A stretch of DNA of 64,000 nucleotides. It comes from Allomyces arbusculus. Lineage: Eukaryota > Blastocladiomycota > Blastocladiomycetes > Blastocladiales > Blastocladiaceae. The notes under the pieces were generated by a model that saw only the letters and a program-made list of their open reading frames with translations, did no database searches and was not told the origin of the DNA. This document shows positions 23,807-34,413 of the stretch, in pieces. Each line of letters starts with the position of its first letter. The stretch's first letter is position 1. The DNA is taken from positions 1 through 64,000 of the forward strand of contig JADHYV010000056.1 in NCBI GenBank assembly GCA_027604705.1, read 5' to 3'. The translations under genes and the position numbers were made by a program.

Positions 23807-24816
23807 ATGGTCAGCAGCAACGTGCATCGAGATGATCGTCAAGCGGGTCGGGCACAGCGTTGAATTATGACTGCTGACGCGCTAGGTCGGGATTGGGATC
23901 CATTGCGCAGGCCAAGGGCGTCTCGGCCGAGGACAAGCGCAAGCGCGTGCTTGAGATTTTCCACGAGTCGGTTGGTATCATGATCCTGATGTTCGAGGGC
24001 CGACAGCCGTAAGGGAGATGCTCATGCACGGTCTCGCTCAATGTACAGAAAGACGTGTATCAGCTCAAGGACATTGAGAAGCTTGCGCCCAAGCTCAAGG
24101 GTGTCGGTACGCGCGCTTTCATCACGATCGTACGCCCGCTCGACTCCAATGTCTTACTCGGGATCGACTCGGCCACCCTCAGTCGCGCAGTCGGTCAAGG
24201 ACGTGGTCCAGGCACTCGTCGACGACGGTCTCGTCCAATGTGAGAAGATAGGTTCGTCCAACTACTATTGGTCGTTTCCGAGCCAAGCAGCCAAGGCGGT
24301 GTGTCTCATTTTTGCATCGCTCGACCAATTGCTGCAGCGGCCGTGTCTCACCCAGATTGGTTTCATTCAGAAACGCATGCGCCTCGACGCCCTTACGGCC
24401 GAAGTCGAGCAGTTGCAGGCGCGGCACGACACGCTCGTACACGACCTCGACGCGGCACGGTCAGTGCGCGAAGACACGGTCCGTCCTCCCCACCTCAGAT
24501 GGATCCTCTACGTCGCCAGCGCTCTGACTCCAGGCCCATCATTAATCAGGACGAGCGCGCCGACCTCCTCACGCGGCTCGCCGACGAGCAGCAACGCGAG
24601 GCGCAGCTCACGGCCGAGCTCGACCAGTACCGCGACTCGGACCCGGAGTCGCACAAGCTGATGCTGCAGCAGGCCGACGTGTGCCGCGACGCGGCCAACC
24701 GATGGACCGACAATATCTTCACGTTGCAGAGCTACTGCAACAACAAATTCAACCTCGAGCCGGCCCAATTTCGCAGGCAGTTTGAGATCCCTGAAGACTT
24801 TGACAACCTTGAGTGA
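23807..24816 (+). CDS. MND1: Meiotic nuclear division protein 1
   Basis: Mnd1 pairs with Hop2 to help Dmc1/Rad51 strand invasion in meiosis. Exons recognised: a tiny first exon, then 23911-23970, 24049-24106, 24183-24298, 24371-24459 and 24534-24816. The first exon is either ATG 23807 (MVSSN, donor GTGCAT) or ATG 23832 (MIVKR, donor GTCGGG); both fit the phase and give about 206 residues, as in human MND1 (205). Blocks match Mnd1: KGVSAEDKRKRVLEIFHES, VYQLKDIEKLAPK, SVKDVVQALVDDGLV, IGSSNYYWSFPSQ, then a coiled coil and AANRWTDNIFTLQSY, ending IPEDFDNLE. The IGxSNYYWxFPS winged-helix motif is diagnostic. Presence of MND1 implies a meiotic life cycle. Confidence 0.92.
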
Positions 24817-26021
24817 CCCGTGCTGGCGGTCGCGCGAGTAGGTGCGCCGGTGACGAGACGCGGACGGGTTTCGACTGCGAGATGCGTCGGTGTTTGTCCA
24901 TCGAGCCGAGATTTTTTGGTGCATGCCGTGAAGAGTCCTTGACCCTCCCTGGCGTCGTTGTCACTCACGCCCTGATCCATTGCGTTGAGCTCACCAACGC
25001 GGGCTCGATCTGGAGGTGGTCGACTGGGCAGAATGCTTCAGCGTGTCCATCCTTCGTGATGCGAGACGGGTCCTGAGCGGTCGTCGGAGCGCGGTTGCGA
25101 CCGCCATAAATACCGTCAAGAAACCACGGTCCTTTATGCACATGCGCCGGTACCGCGCCGCCAAGTACGCGTCCGGACCCTCATACGCCTTGGCACGATG
25201 CGCCCGTCGGTTGAAGTGGCACAAGCTGCGCTTGACCGCTTTCCAAATCCCTCTCTCCCCGGTGCTTGGCTCAAAGCCCTCGAGTGAATCGCATGAGCCG
25301 GCGCAGTGAGGGTCCGACCGCCGCCCTTTGATATAGATGCTGAGCCGTCTTGACGGGCACGGCGTCATGACCGGCGCGCTCGGAAGAACAATCAATGGTT
25401 CGCGTCGTTTCGTGTCGTTTCGCCCGTCCCATTTCGCTCACCGCGCGGCCCCGTCGCGCTCTTGACGAGTTCGTGCGCCCGCGTCGGGCCGCGACGAACC
25501 TCGACGAGCTCTTGGCCGAACTGGCAACAGCGAAAATGAGATCAAGGATGCGTCACGCCGGTTGATCCCTGGAAGGATGCAGAGGCAGGGGTTTAGGTTT
25601 GCGGGAAGCGGCTCGCCGCCGAGGTTTGCTGGCGAGCAACCGCCTGGTTGCGGCGAGAACGGTGAAGGCGTGCACCAAGCTTGCGCCGATCACCAAACGG
25701 CCATGCTTGCAACAAACCCAACGTTCTCTTGGTCCTTGGCTGTTGATCCAATTTTGCACACTGATCATTGCGGCACCGCTCCCATTCCACAGCTGCGGAA
25801 CTCTGTGATCCCACTTTGCCGACAACAAGGACGGCGACGAACCGAGCAGACCTACAGCCACTCCTCCTCTCGCTCGTTTATAAGTCGCGGCCCCCCTCGG
25901 TCCCGACGCATTCTCCTCAACCAACCACCCAACGATTTGCGCAACGTCGATACCCAGACCCGACTCAGCCCGTCTGGCCTGTTCCTGCGTGACCAACCAC
26001 CAACCAACCAACCCGTTCACC
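24817..26021. other. Intergenic region with a possible small frame
   Basis: No conserved gene is seen. A 56-codon plus-strand frame at 25395-25565 starts MVRVVSCRFARPIS and is rich in Arg and Ala like a mitochondrial presequence. It has no recognised homolog and could be chance in this GC-rich DNA. The last 150 bp carry the presumed CRH promoter, with repeated CCAAC/CCAACC motifs just before the ATG. Confidence 0.35.
25877..25884 (+). promoter_or_regulatory. TATA-like box upstream of the CRH/GH16 gene
   Basis: The sequence tttataag lies about 140 bp before the ATG at 26022. Its position suits a core promoter element with a leader of roughly 100 nt. Confidence 0.45.
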
Positions 26022-27310
26022 ATGCGCGCGCCGTCGCTTTCGCTGGCCGCCGTGGTCGCTGCGGCCACCGTCCTGGTGCTCGCGGCCATGACGCCCACGG
26101 CCGAGGCCGGTCTCTGCTCCAAGGCGTGCGACAAGTGGTCGCCGTGCTGTGTGCCGTCGGCCAATGGCGGTACGCACTCTCTCCACCACCAGAGATTTCC
26201 ACCGCGTCGGTCGCGATCATGTCTGCTCACGCTCTGCCGCCGTCCCTCCCGCTCCGCTTAGCCTTCTGCGCGAACCAGGCGTGGGGCTGCATGGAATCCG
26301 AGGGCTGTGACAAGGACTCGTCCTACAACAAGATGTGCACGCCGCGCCCAATGTGCAAGTCGTTCCGCGAAGACTTCAACTCGCCGGCGTCCTTGATCGA
26401 CAAGTACAACTACACGGGCGACCCCGATGCCGTGCATTTCTGGCGCGAGTTCCCGGGCGCCGACTATGCCGAGGTTGAGAACGGCAACCTGGTCCTCTCG
26501 CTCAAGTGGAACGACAAGCTCGGCCGTGGCCAGGGCGCCACAATTCCGTCGGTGCGCTGGATGCAGTACGGGACCGTCTCGGCGCGGATCAAGACGGCGT
26601 CGGGCCCTGGTGTCGTCTCGTCGTTCATCACGAAGACGGATATCTCCGACAAGGTCGGCGACGAGATCGACTGGGAGTTTATTGGCGCCAACGCGACCGA
26701 GGTGCAGACCAACTCGTACTGGAACGGCAACATTGATTACACGCGCGGTAAGCAGTACCTGCTCCCTGCTGGCCAGTCCACGACCAACGAGTACCACGTC
26801 TACACGATCGACTGGTCGCCGGAACGCATCAAGTGGCAGGTCGACGGCAACACGATTCGCACCATGACGCCGGCCGACGTCAAGAACGAGTTCCCGACGG
26901 CGATTGCGCGCGTGTATTTCTCGGTCTGGGACGGTGGGTGCAACCAGCCGCCCGGCACGACCAAGTGGGCGCTGGGCCCGACCGAGTGGTGCAACGACGC
27001 GTCGAAGCGCGGCGACGTCAAGAAGATGTACATTGACTGGGTCGAGGTCAAGTGCGCGACCGAGGACTCGCGCGACACCAAGGAGTTCAAGCCCACGATC
27101 GTGCCGCCGACGTCGGCGTCCGGGTCCAACAACGCGCCCAAGTCGACGATCAAGGGCACCTCGTCGGGAACCACCACGGACAAGTCGGCCGATGGGGCTA
27201 CGCCGTCGACGGACCCGAAGGCCGGTAGCGAGGCTGGCGCCACGTCGGTGATTGCCTCAGTCATGGCGGTCTCGGTGCCGATTGTCGCGGCTGTCGCTGC
27301 TATGTTCTAA
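26022..27310 (+). CDS. CRH-type GH16 cell-wall transglycosylase, probably GPI-anchored
   Basis: CRH proteins link chitin to beta-glucan at the fungal wall. Exons are 26022-26169 and 26262-27310, giving 398 residues. A signal peptide spans residues 1-27 (MRAPSLSLAAVVAAATVLVL then TAEA). A cysteine-rich stretch follows (CSKACDKWSPCC ... FCANQAWGCMESEGC), like the CBM18-like N-terminus of filamentous-fungal CRH enzymes. The GH16 domain carries the catalytic motif DEIDWEF, with both acidic residues in place, and the YGTVSARIKT and NEYHVYTIDWSPERIKW blocks. After about residue 330 comes a Ser/Thr/Lys-rich linker. The hydrophobic end (VIASVMAVSVPIVAAVAAMF) fits a GPI signal. This gene is good evidence that the organism is a fungus. 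Confidence 0.93.
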
Positions 27311-28074
27311 GCTGTGGATCGCTGATCTCCAGCTCGGGCGTCCGAAGCGTTCGACGCGGGCTCAGTGCGGGCTCGGTGCGACTGCTCTGCTCGCAGATCT
27401 CGTTTTGTCTAACGTACAGGCGCAGTCTCACCGTAACGCACTTCAAGTCCTCTACGCTCGCTCACTCGCGCGACGGGCACGCTTTAAATGCCTTCACCCT
27501 TCCCTTCCTCTCATCTCATCTCGTCGGTCGCTCGCGCTGGGCGAGCCGCATTCTCCCCTTCTCATTTTACCGAACCGTCATTTTATTTTGCCCGCCAACC
27601 ATTCTCAATTTCTGTTTTCGTTCGTCCAAGTGTTTGTCATCCATTCTCACCACCCCTCCATCGATTGATCCATTGCTCTCCTCCCCGCTGCCCATTGCTC
27701 GCGCTGCTGCTGTAATTCTGATCGATTGCTGCTGCCGCTGTTTTGTTGGTCCGTGTCGGAATCCATGCAAATGCATTCTAGTTTTTTCCCTTCGTTCGTG
27801 AACAACAGTCACAGAGTTGGCCTGTTGCTGTTGATGATGCACGTGCGACTTTGGTCAGCTCTGTTGGCGACGCGTTTGCGTCGCGTTTGTTGAACTTGAT
27901 GCCCACAGCAAAATGTGCGCGGCTGACGTGGGCTCGTCCACAACAACAATCCATCGTCTCGTCCTCATCCATGTGCTCGTGAAGTCCTTGACACCCTCCA
28001 GCAGCAGCAGCCGAGCGCATTTTCTTCGACGCTCCTGGCTCTCTCCTGGAGCCATCCCCAGCACCTTCACCACC
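27311..28074. other. Intergenic region
   Basis: Contains the CRH 3' end and the leader of the next gene. The stretch is pyrimidine-rich at about 27480-27720. No gene is seen. Confidence 0.4.
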
Positions 28075-29118
28075 ATGTCCGACGCCGCCATGTCGACCGC
28101 CGCGGCCGCGACGGGGAGTGCCGGCCACGTCTCAACAATGGCCGCCGTGGGTCTCGCCGTCGCCGCGGGCGCCGCCGCGCTCTACTCGATCATTGCTCTC
28201 GAAAAGCCCCTGCGGCCGCAACCGCCAATGGCACGCCGCCGCCGCGGTGGGCGCGCGGGAGTGCGCGCAATGCGCCGCGAGCACGAGGAGCGCCAACAGC
28301 AGCAGCAGCAGCAGCAGCAGCAAGAACTCGAGGGAAAGCAACAGCTCGACGACGACGACGCGCAGCGCAGGTTACCGTCCCCCGCACCAAGCGACATTGC
28401 GGAACCCGACGACGACGCACCTGCGGCGGTGAACCGCGCGCGGACGCCGAGTCCCGTCGCGGCCGCCGCCCCAGTGCACCTGTCGCAGCTCGACGCTGAC
28501 TCGCTCGACTCGGAGCTCGCCAAGACCGACGCCAAGCTGCGCCGGCTCCTCGTGCGCAAGGAGCGGCTCGAGTTGCGCCGCACGCAGTTGTCGGTCACGG
28601 CCATGCATCGGCCGCCCTCCACGGGTCCTGCCGCATCTGCCGCGACTGACATTATCGATCACGCCGACGCCGACCCGGCGCACAACGACGAGGATATTGC
28701 ATGGGGCCACGCGCCCGTCTCGCTCGCGACCACGACCGCCTCCCCGCTCTCTCCGTCGCCGACTGACACGACCGGTACCTCCCTCGCGTCGCCGCGGCCG
28801 TACGAGTCGACTGTGCCGCGCCGCGCGCGCCGCGTCTCGCACACGTCCTCGACCGACTCGGCCAACGGGTCGGCGCTGTCCACGTCCCCCACGGCGCCGG
28901 CGGTTTTCCCGTCGCACTCGTCGGACTCGTCCGAGTCGGGCGGGAACGAAGTGGATGCGATGGCGCAATTACAGCAGGATCTGGAAGACGACCGCGACGA
29001 CGTGCTCTCGGCGCTCTCGGACGATTCGGATTTGGCGTCGTCGTTCATCTCGGACTTGTCGCTCGGGTCGGATTTTAGTCTGTTGTCGGAGGCGCGGTAC
29101 GGGCGGCCAGCGTCTTAG
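28075..29118 (+). CDS. Unrecognised single-pass membrane protein with polyglutamine and Ser-rich tail
   Basis: Frame of 347 residues from the ATG at 28075. An in-frame extension to 27913 exists, but the later ATG sits directly before the hydrophobic segment. Residues about 22-40 form one membrane helix (TMAAVGLAVAAGAAALYSII), followed by a basic patch RRRRGGR. A glutamine run is encoded mostly by CAG (28294-28323). Next comes a probable coiled coil with LDSELAKTDAKLRRLLVRKERLELRR. The rest is rich in Ser, Thr, Pro and Asp and looks disordered, ending with acidic-hydrophobic repeats (DDVLSALSDDSDLASSF). No family was recognised. A tail facing the cytosol or nucleus is plausible but unproven. 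Confidence 0.6.
   Translation: MSDAAMSTAAAATGSAGHVSTMAAVGLAVAAGAAALYSIIALEKPLRPQPPMARRRRGGRAGVRAMRREHEERQQQQQQQQQQELEGKQQLDDDDAQRRLPSPAPSDIAEPDDDAPAAVNRARTPSPVAAAAPVHLSQLDADSLDSELAKTDAKLRRLLVRKERLELRRTQLSVTAMHRPPSTGPAASAATDIIDHADADPAHNDEDIAWGHAPVSLATTTASPLSPSPTDTTGTSLASPRPYESTVPRRARRVSHTSSTDSANGSALSTSPTAPAVFPSHSSDSSESGGNEVDAMAQLQQDLEDDRDDVLSALSDDSDLASSFISDLSLGSDFSLLSEARYGRPAS
28294..28323 (+). repeat. CAG/CAA microsatellite encoding polyglutamine
   Basis: About ten glutamine codons in a row, a CAA, then CAG units, then a CAA, inside the gene at 28075-29118. Length is likely to vary among strains. Confidence 0.85.
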
Positions 29119-31127
29119 ATTAGCCGGTAGCAAGGTAGATGGCGCGCGCCGGAGGGAGCGTGGGTTGGTGGGGCGCGCCAGGTTTGTACAGAGGATCGGC
29201 ACGGGGGTGGGGAAGTACGCGCGCCCGCGTCGAGTTCGTCTCGTTTTTCAAGTGTGTTGTTGTGGTTGGAGGTGGTGTTTGTTGACTGGGCGCGAGGAGC
29301 TCAGGCGCGTGCGCGTTGTGGTTTCACTGGTTGATTCCCGCATGCACGACAAGATGGACGCGGTGGAGAGATATATCGGCTTTGTGATCATTTGCGCCAA
29401 GCGTCACAACTTTCCAGCCAGTCATTCAACCCCATAAAGCCGCGGCTGCCTCTGGCTGGGTCCTTGGCGAGGAGCATCGTGCTCTCCACCTCGAGGTGAA
29501 GGCACCGCGCAAAAGACGAAGTCAGCAATAAGTAGGTCCTAATCCGAATTTACTCTCCTGGAGCTCACCGACCTCCTTTTCCTTCCACGACTCAATTTTA
29601 CCTATGGCTCGCGTTGCACCTGTCTGATTCCCGCCAATGCCATCCAGATGGCCAGACGTAAATTCGCAGTTGGTGACAGCTGCACCACGCCTGGCCAAAC
29701 TGTCCTTTCTCTTGTGCAGTTTCCATTTTTACAACACGTCTCCGGCGTCCTTGATCTTCCCGTGCCTGACGTACCGTTTCATAAATGGCGATGCGCTTGA
29801 CCTGACTATTTTTATCAACACGCTCCCTTACTGTGTCAACCTCAATCTCCAACACAAAGCGTCCACTGGCCGCAGGCACCCGCCCACCACTCACAATCCG
29901 CGCGCAAATGGGTAAGAATAGACGCGCATGCTCAAAGGGAGTATGTTGCGTGCGGTTACCGCCACGTGTGAGCCTTGGGCGGCTGGGAACCAGCACACAG
30001 TCTCCACAATGCAATCCATTCAAACTGCCTCCAACCACTGCACAACAGGGCTCAGCGCTCGCAGCGGCATATAAATCCAGGAATAGACGCTTGTGCGCAT
30101 GTCACAAGGCTGCGAGAGAGGAGAAGCTGGTGCCATGAGTGGGCTGCAGTGGCAACACACAGGGGTTGAACAGGAGCAGCACAACCAGCAGGAGGTGCAT
30201 GCCATTGAGCTTGAGTGCACACAGGTGTTTTGGTGTTTTGATGTTTTGCAGCCAGTGGCAGTCATGGTGGGGATGATAGTGGTGGGATGTGGTGTAATTG
30301 AGGCAAAACAAAGAATCTGAATCAAGCACTCAAAGCAAGGCGGGACACAGCCATACTTATGGAGACGAAAAGGAACGGGTGGTGAAAATGGTTGGCAGGA
30401 CTGGAACAGGAACGCGGTTATGGCTGCAGTAGTCCCAAGTAAGAGTGGCTGAAGCAACAAAAAAGGGCAAAGTCATGAAGCGAAAAAAGAGCGCTCATGA
30501 CATGGCTACAGATCTACAAATTGGCAGACAAGCAGGAAGAGGATGTAGTGGGCTGAGTGAGAAAATGTGTGAATCTTCAAAGTGATTGATAGTGTGTACC
30601 ATACTGTCTTGGACGATTCATGATCACTCTTCAATCACTTTGTCACTTCACCTGAAAATGCTGTTTATGGCCCATGGAGGAAGCGGCAACTGATGCTGAC
30701 AATTGCAACGCCTTGTGCGCCAGCTTGCGGCGAGGTTGAGTGGGCGGCATGTCATGGCCTAAAGCATCCGGTACAACGTCTTCGGCTCCAACCAACAGCA
30801 TCAGTCGCCTGTTCAGTTGCGTGGGAGTGTGTCGTGGCATTTGACAACGAGTCACGCGAAGCGGCATGACCTGCATGCATTCTCCTGTGGTGCGTGTGAT
30901 CACAACTCAACGTTTCACGCAACGTCTTTCTCCTCGAGTTGGCAACGTTGACGCCGTCTTTGTCAGATTGCTTTCTTTTTGCAGCAGCGGAGCACACTGG
31001 GCCTGCACCTGTCGCCATGGTGCCAGGCACTATCAGAGCCCGCAAGATCTCATGTTGCTGGCTTTATGCTTACGGCAGTCTTCACACAGTCACGACTGCC
31101 CTGTCAAGTATTCCAACCAGCTGCAAA
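29119..31127. other. Long intergenic region without a supported gene
   Basis: About 2 kb. A minus-strand stretch at about 29770-29920 reads like coding sequence (a block RFVLEIEVDTVRERVD, then a GTACGT donor-like site), but no second exon or family was found. A short inverted repeat (caaagtgattga near 30578, tcaatcacttt near 30632) could form a hairpin. Otherwise nothing is seen. Confidence 0.35.
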
Positions 31128-34102
31128 ATGACACTTGATTTCGAGAGAACCAGTTCCAGTGATCCATACCTCGACTTGTTGGCCGGCTTGAAGCAGCATC
31201 TGCAACTCGATTCAGACCCTGAACGCGTTGCGCGCCTGGCCACCCAGCTCGCGGCCTTTCTCGGAGCAGGCAAAGACGCCGAGTATCAGGGCACCGCGGT
31301 TCTCAATCAATTTGCAGCGAGGAGGGCCGAGATCCGTGATAAGTTTGCGCTGCAAAAACATGGATTGTATCACGTTCTCCTCGACACGGTCGTCCCGCTG
31401 CTCAGTGGTCATGGTGGTGGCGAACAAGTGGCTCTGCGCGATGCGCTCGATGCCTTTTTCCTGCCGCGAGTGAACGATGGAGCCTCGACCCGGCACGGAC
31501 AGCCCAAGCTCGCCGCCTTCCATGATTCGCTCCTGTTTGCTGCGTCGATCCTGTCTGTGAAGCCTTTGCCGAGTACTAGCGAGTCGCCCGCGTCACCGGC
31601 CATTACGATTCACCGCGATTTTGCCGTGGATTTGATCAAGCGATTGCTATTACGTTGTCGTGTGCAAACGCTCTTGGTCCAACTACAAGAAGCCGACCCG
31701 GCACTCCATCGGCCTGTCCTCCGCACACTTGTCTCGATCCCAGATCGTGCTGCCAATGCATACCAGGGTTCGCCGCCCGATTTTTTCGCTGCCGAGTACG
31801 ATTTCTGGTCGCAGGCCGCGCTGATGGTTTGCTAACAAAAGAATGTCACGTTTAGAGCGTTTGTCACCCGAATCGTTGTGGACTTGGACGAGGCGTTGCG
31901 ACCGCTCCTGCATTCCAGCACAACGACGGGCGGCGGCCTGCACTCGCTTGCTGCGACCCTCGTCGACCAGCTCTGCCGACAGACCCATGCCGCGCCGCAA
32001 CTCGTCGATCTCTTCCTCTCTCGGACTACCAACGACGCTGAACCGACCGTTTCATTTGCGCCGTCGTGGCGTGCCGTGATCGGCCAGCTCTCAAACCTGT
32101 CGCGCGACGCCGTCCTTCTCCACCTGCTTGGCCGCGCTGAAAAGCGCGGGGTTCCGTGGCACTCGCTCTCCACTTGCCTCAACGCGCTCATTGGCCGCCC
32201 GATCCCGAGCCCAACGGTTCCGACGCTGACGAGCATTCGCGCCATTTCACTTGGCCCGACGTCGCGCGCGGCAATTGTGCATCTTTTCGCCGACCCGTCC
32301 GCCATGTCCACCGACGACCCGTGGCCCGGTACGGCTGCGGACAGCATGCCGCCGCTCGCTTCTGTTTTCGCCGCATGGCTCCACGTGTGGGGAAGCGCCG
32401 GCATCCTGGCGCACCACGACGTCGACACGGTCAAAGCCCTCACCGAGGCGCTCCTGTTGTGCTGTGGGTACCTCCAGGCCGGTCAAGCGCCGCTTGTGCC
32501 CTGGGCGACCAAACTCAACGACCCGCTCTACAAGGGCGTGGCGACGTTTCTCGACCAGGCACCGGAGCTGCGCGTGTACGGCCAGGTTCTCGCCGAGGAA
32601 GTCACGGCGCTGATTTTCCCGCAGTGCGTCGATTTCGGGCTCGGTGCACAACTACCAGACGTGGCCAGGCTGCGCGCGCTCGTTACCGCTGGCGCAGCAC
32701 GAATTGGTGCTCCGCCTGCGGATCCGTCGCCGGCTGTATCCGAATCGGCCGAGACCAGCAACACCAAGTCGGAAGTACCGCCGCCGGCGGCCGCACCGCG
32801 CGCGCGTCTTCACCCGGCGCTGTGCGACTCGGATGACGAGGACGACGATGACTTCGACGAAGTCAAGCCTGTGTCGAGTAACGCAGCCGCACCTGTCGCG
32901 AAACCCGACGTGCCCGTCTACATTCGCGACTGTGTCGACATTCTGCAGAAGCGCGACGGCGAAAAGAACGCTGACCGGCTGATCGCGGTCGTGCTGCACC
33001 TCGAGTCCGTGATTCGCGCGACGCCAGCTTACGAGCTCGATGCGGTCGCGCCAGGCCTCGTGCGTCAGCTGCACCAGTTTTGCGAGTGTCCGATTGACGA
33101 CGAGGGTGCTGCCGGCGGTGAGAGCGTCGAGACCAAGTTTGAGACGGCGCGGTTGAACGCGTTGGTTGCGCTGGGAACGCAGAGTCCAGTGGCGACGCTC
33201 GGGTGCGTTCTCGTCGTCCTTTTTGCTTTATTCCGCTGAGCAGGTAACTCACCAGTCGCAATTGTTAGCGCGCTCCTCAAGGACATCAATCGGCCCGACA
33301 TGCTCTCAGTCCCAAAGACCCTCGAGGCGTTTGCCGTCGCGTGCCGGATCGCCGAGCGGCTCGCGTTTGGCGACCTCGTGTCGGCATCCACCACAACCAA
33401 GGGCAACGACCTCGTTCCCACGCCCTTCATTAACCGCGCGGCGGCGGCCACAGGGCACAAAATTCGCACTGGCCCTGTCACGCAGCGGCTCAGCGGTCCG
33501 CGCCCGCGGCCGACGGCGCACCGCAACCGTATGACGGGCGTCACGACGCACCTGTTGTCGCCGCTGATTGCGATGAACGTGCCGGACCGCGAACTGCGCG
33601 TCATGGAGCGCCGACTGCTCGCGTGCGCCAACGTGTTGTATGCTGCAGGTGCGTGTCGTGGGTGCATTTTATGGTCGTGCTCGTAGTACAGACATTGACG
33701 CATGGTTTTCCCACAACGTAGGTCACACGCCCGAGTTTTTCCAGGCCGTCAAGGACGTCTGGGAATGGACCATGGACTTGATGCTGTCCATGCACGACGC
33801 CGAGGTGCGGCGCGCGGCGCTCATTGTGTTTTTCGCGCCCCTCGATGTGGTGTCGGACGCGACGGTCGCGGTGCGCGAGTGGGACGCGTACTTTGCGCTC
33901 CTGGCGCAGTGGCTGCATGGTACGTGTCGCGGCGGGATCGAATATGGCCCAGGATACGGTGGACTAATGGGATGTGGTGCTTGTAGAGTGGAAGGACGAC
34001 AATCGGCACCCGGAGCTCGTGTTGATGCGGCGGTGCCTGCAGCAGCGGCTGTACGAGCTGCACAAGGCGCACGAGTCGAGTTTCTTGCGCGTCTTGCGTT
34101 GA
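31128..34102 (+). CDS. TELO2: Telomere length regulation protein TELO2/Tel2
   Basis: Tel2, in the TTT complex with Tti1 and Tti2, stabilises PIKK kinases such as ATM, ATR and TOR with Hsp90. Exons are 31128-31795, 31856-33202, 33269-33648, 33722-33919 and 33987-34102. Every junction is in phase, giving 902 residues; human TELO2 has 837. The conserved Tel2 domain spans about residues 595-730. It starts VYIRDCVDIL, continues through ETARLNALVALGTQSPVA and crosses the second intron into LLKDINRPDM and FAVACRIAERLAFG. An acidic linker (DSDDEDDDDFDE) precedes it, a site where CK2 phosphorylates other Tel2 proteins. The helical C-terminus (VRRAALIVFFAPLDVV) also fits. The first intron has CTAAC before its TTTAG acceptor. 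Confidence 0.88.
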
Positions 34103-34413
34103 TCCGAGTCCGACTCGATCCGGAAAGTGCGGCGCCGAGACGGGACTGTCTGTGCTTGATAGAAGTTGGTTTTTGATCCACTGATTCTCTTTCTCTTGGT
34201 CGTGAGCGGCCAAGGCAGAATCACCTGACCGCGTTTATGACGATCATTCGTCAAAGCTGCATCGGCCACGGCCAAGGGCCACGGCCGCTTCCCTCACCAA
34301 TCACGATGCATCTTGCCCCACCGACCCGCTACTTGGTGCAAGACGAGCGCCGTTACTAGTTGCAAGCACTCCACCCGCAAGTACTGTCGCTGTGGTGGTG
34401 AGATTGTTTCAGC
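34103..34413. other. Short intergenic region
   Basis: Separates TELO2 from the PB1-domain gene, both on the plus strand. No motif of note. Confidence 0.35.

Noticed and set aside
24041-24661. Separate 206-codon gene inside MND1
   Set aside because: It reads through MND1 introns; the conserved Mnd1 blocks require splicing between three frames.
25562-26021. N-terminal extension of the CRH gene upstream of 26022
   Set aside because: The extended frame starts with TTG, lacks CRH similarity and crosses the TATA-like box; the signal peptide starts at 26022.
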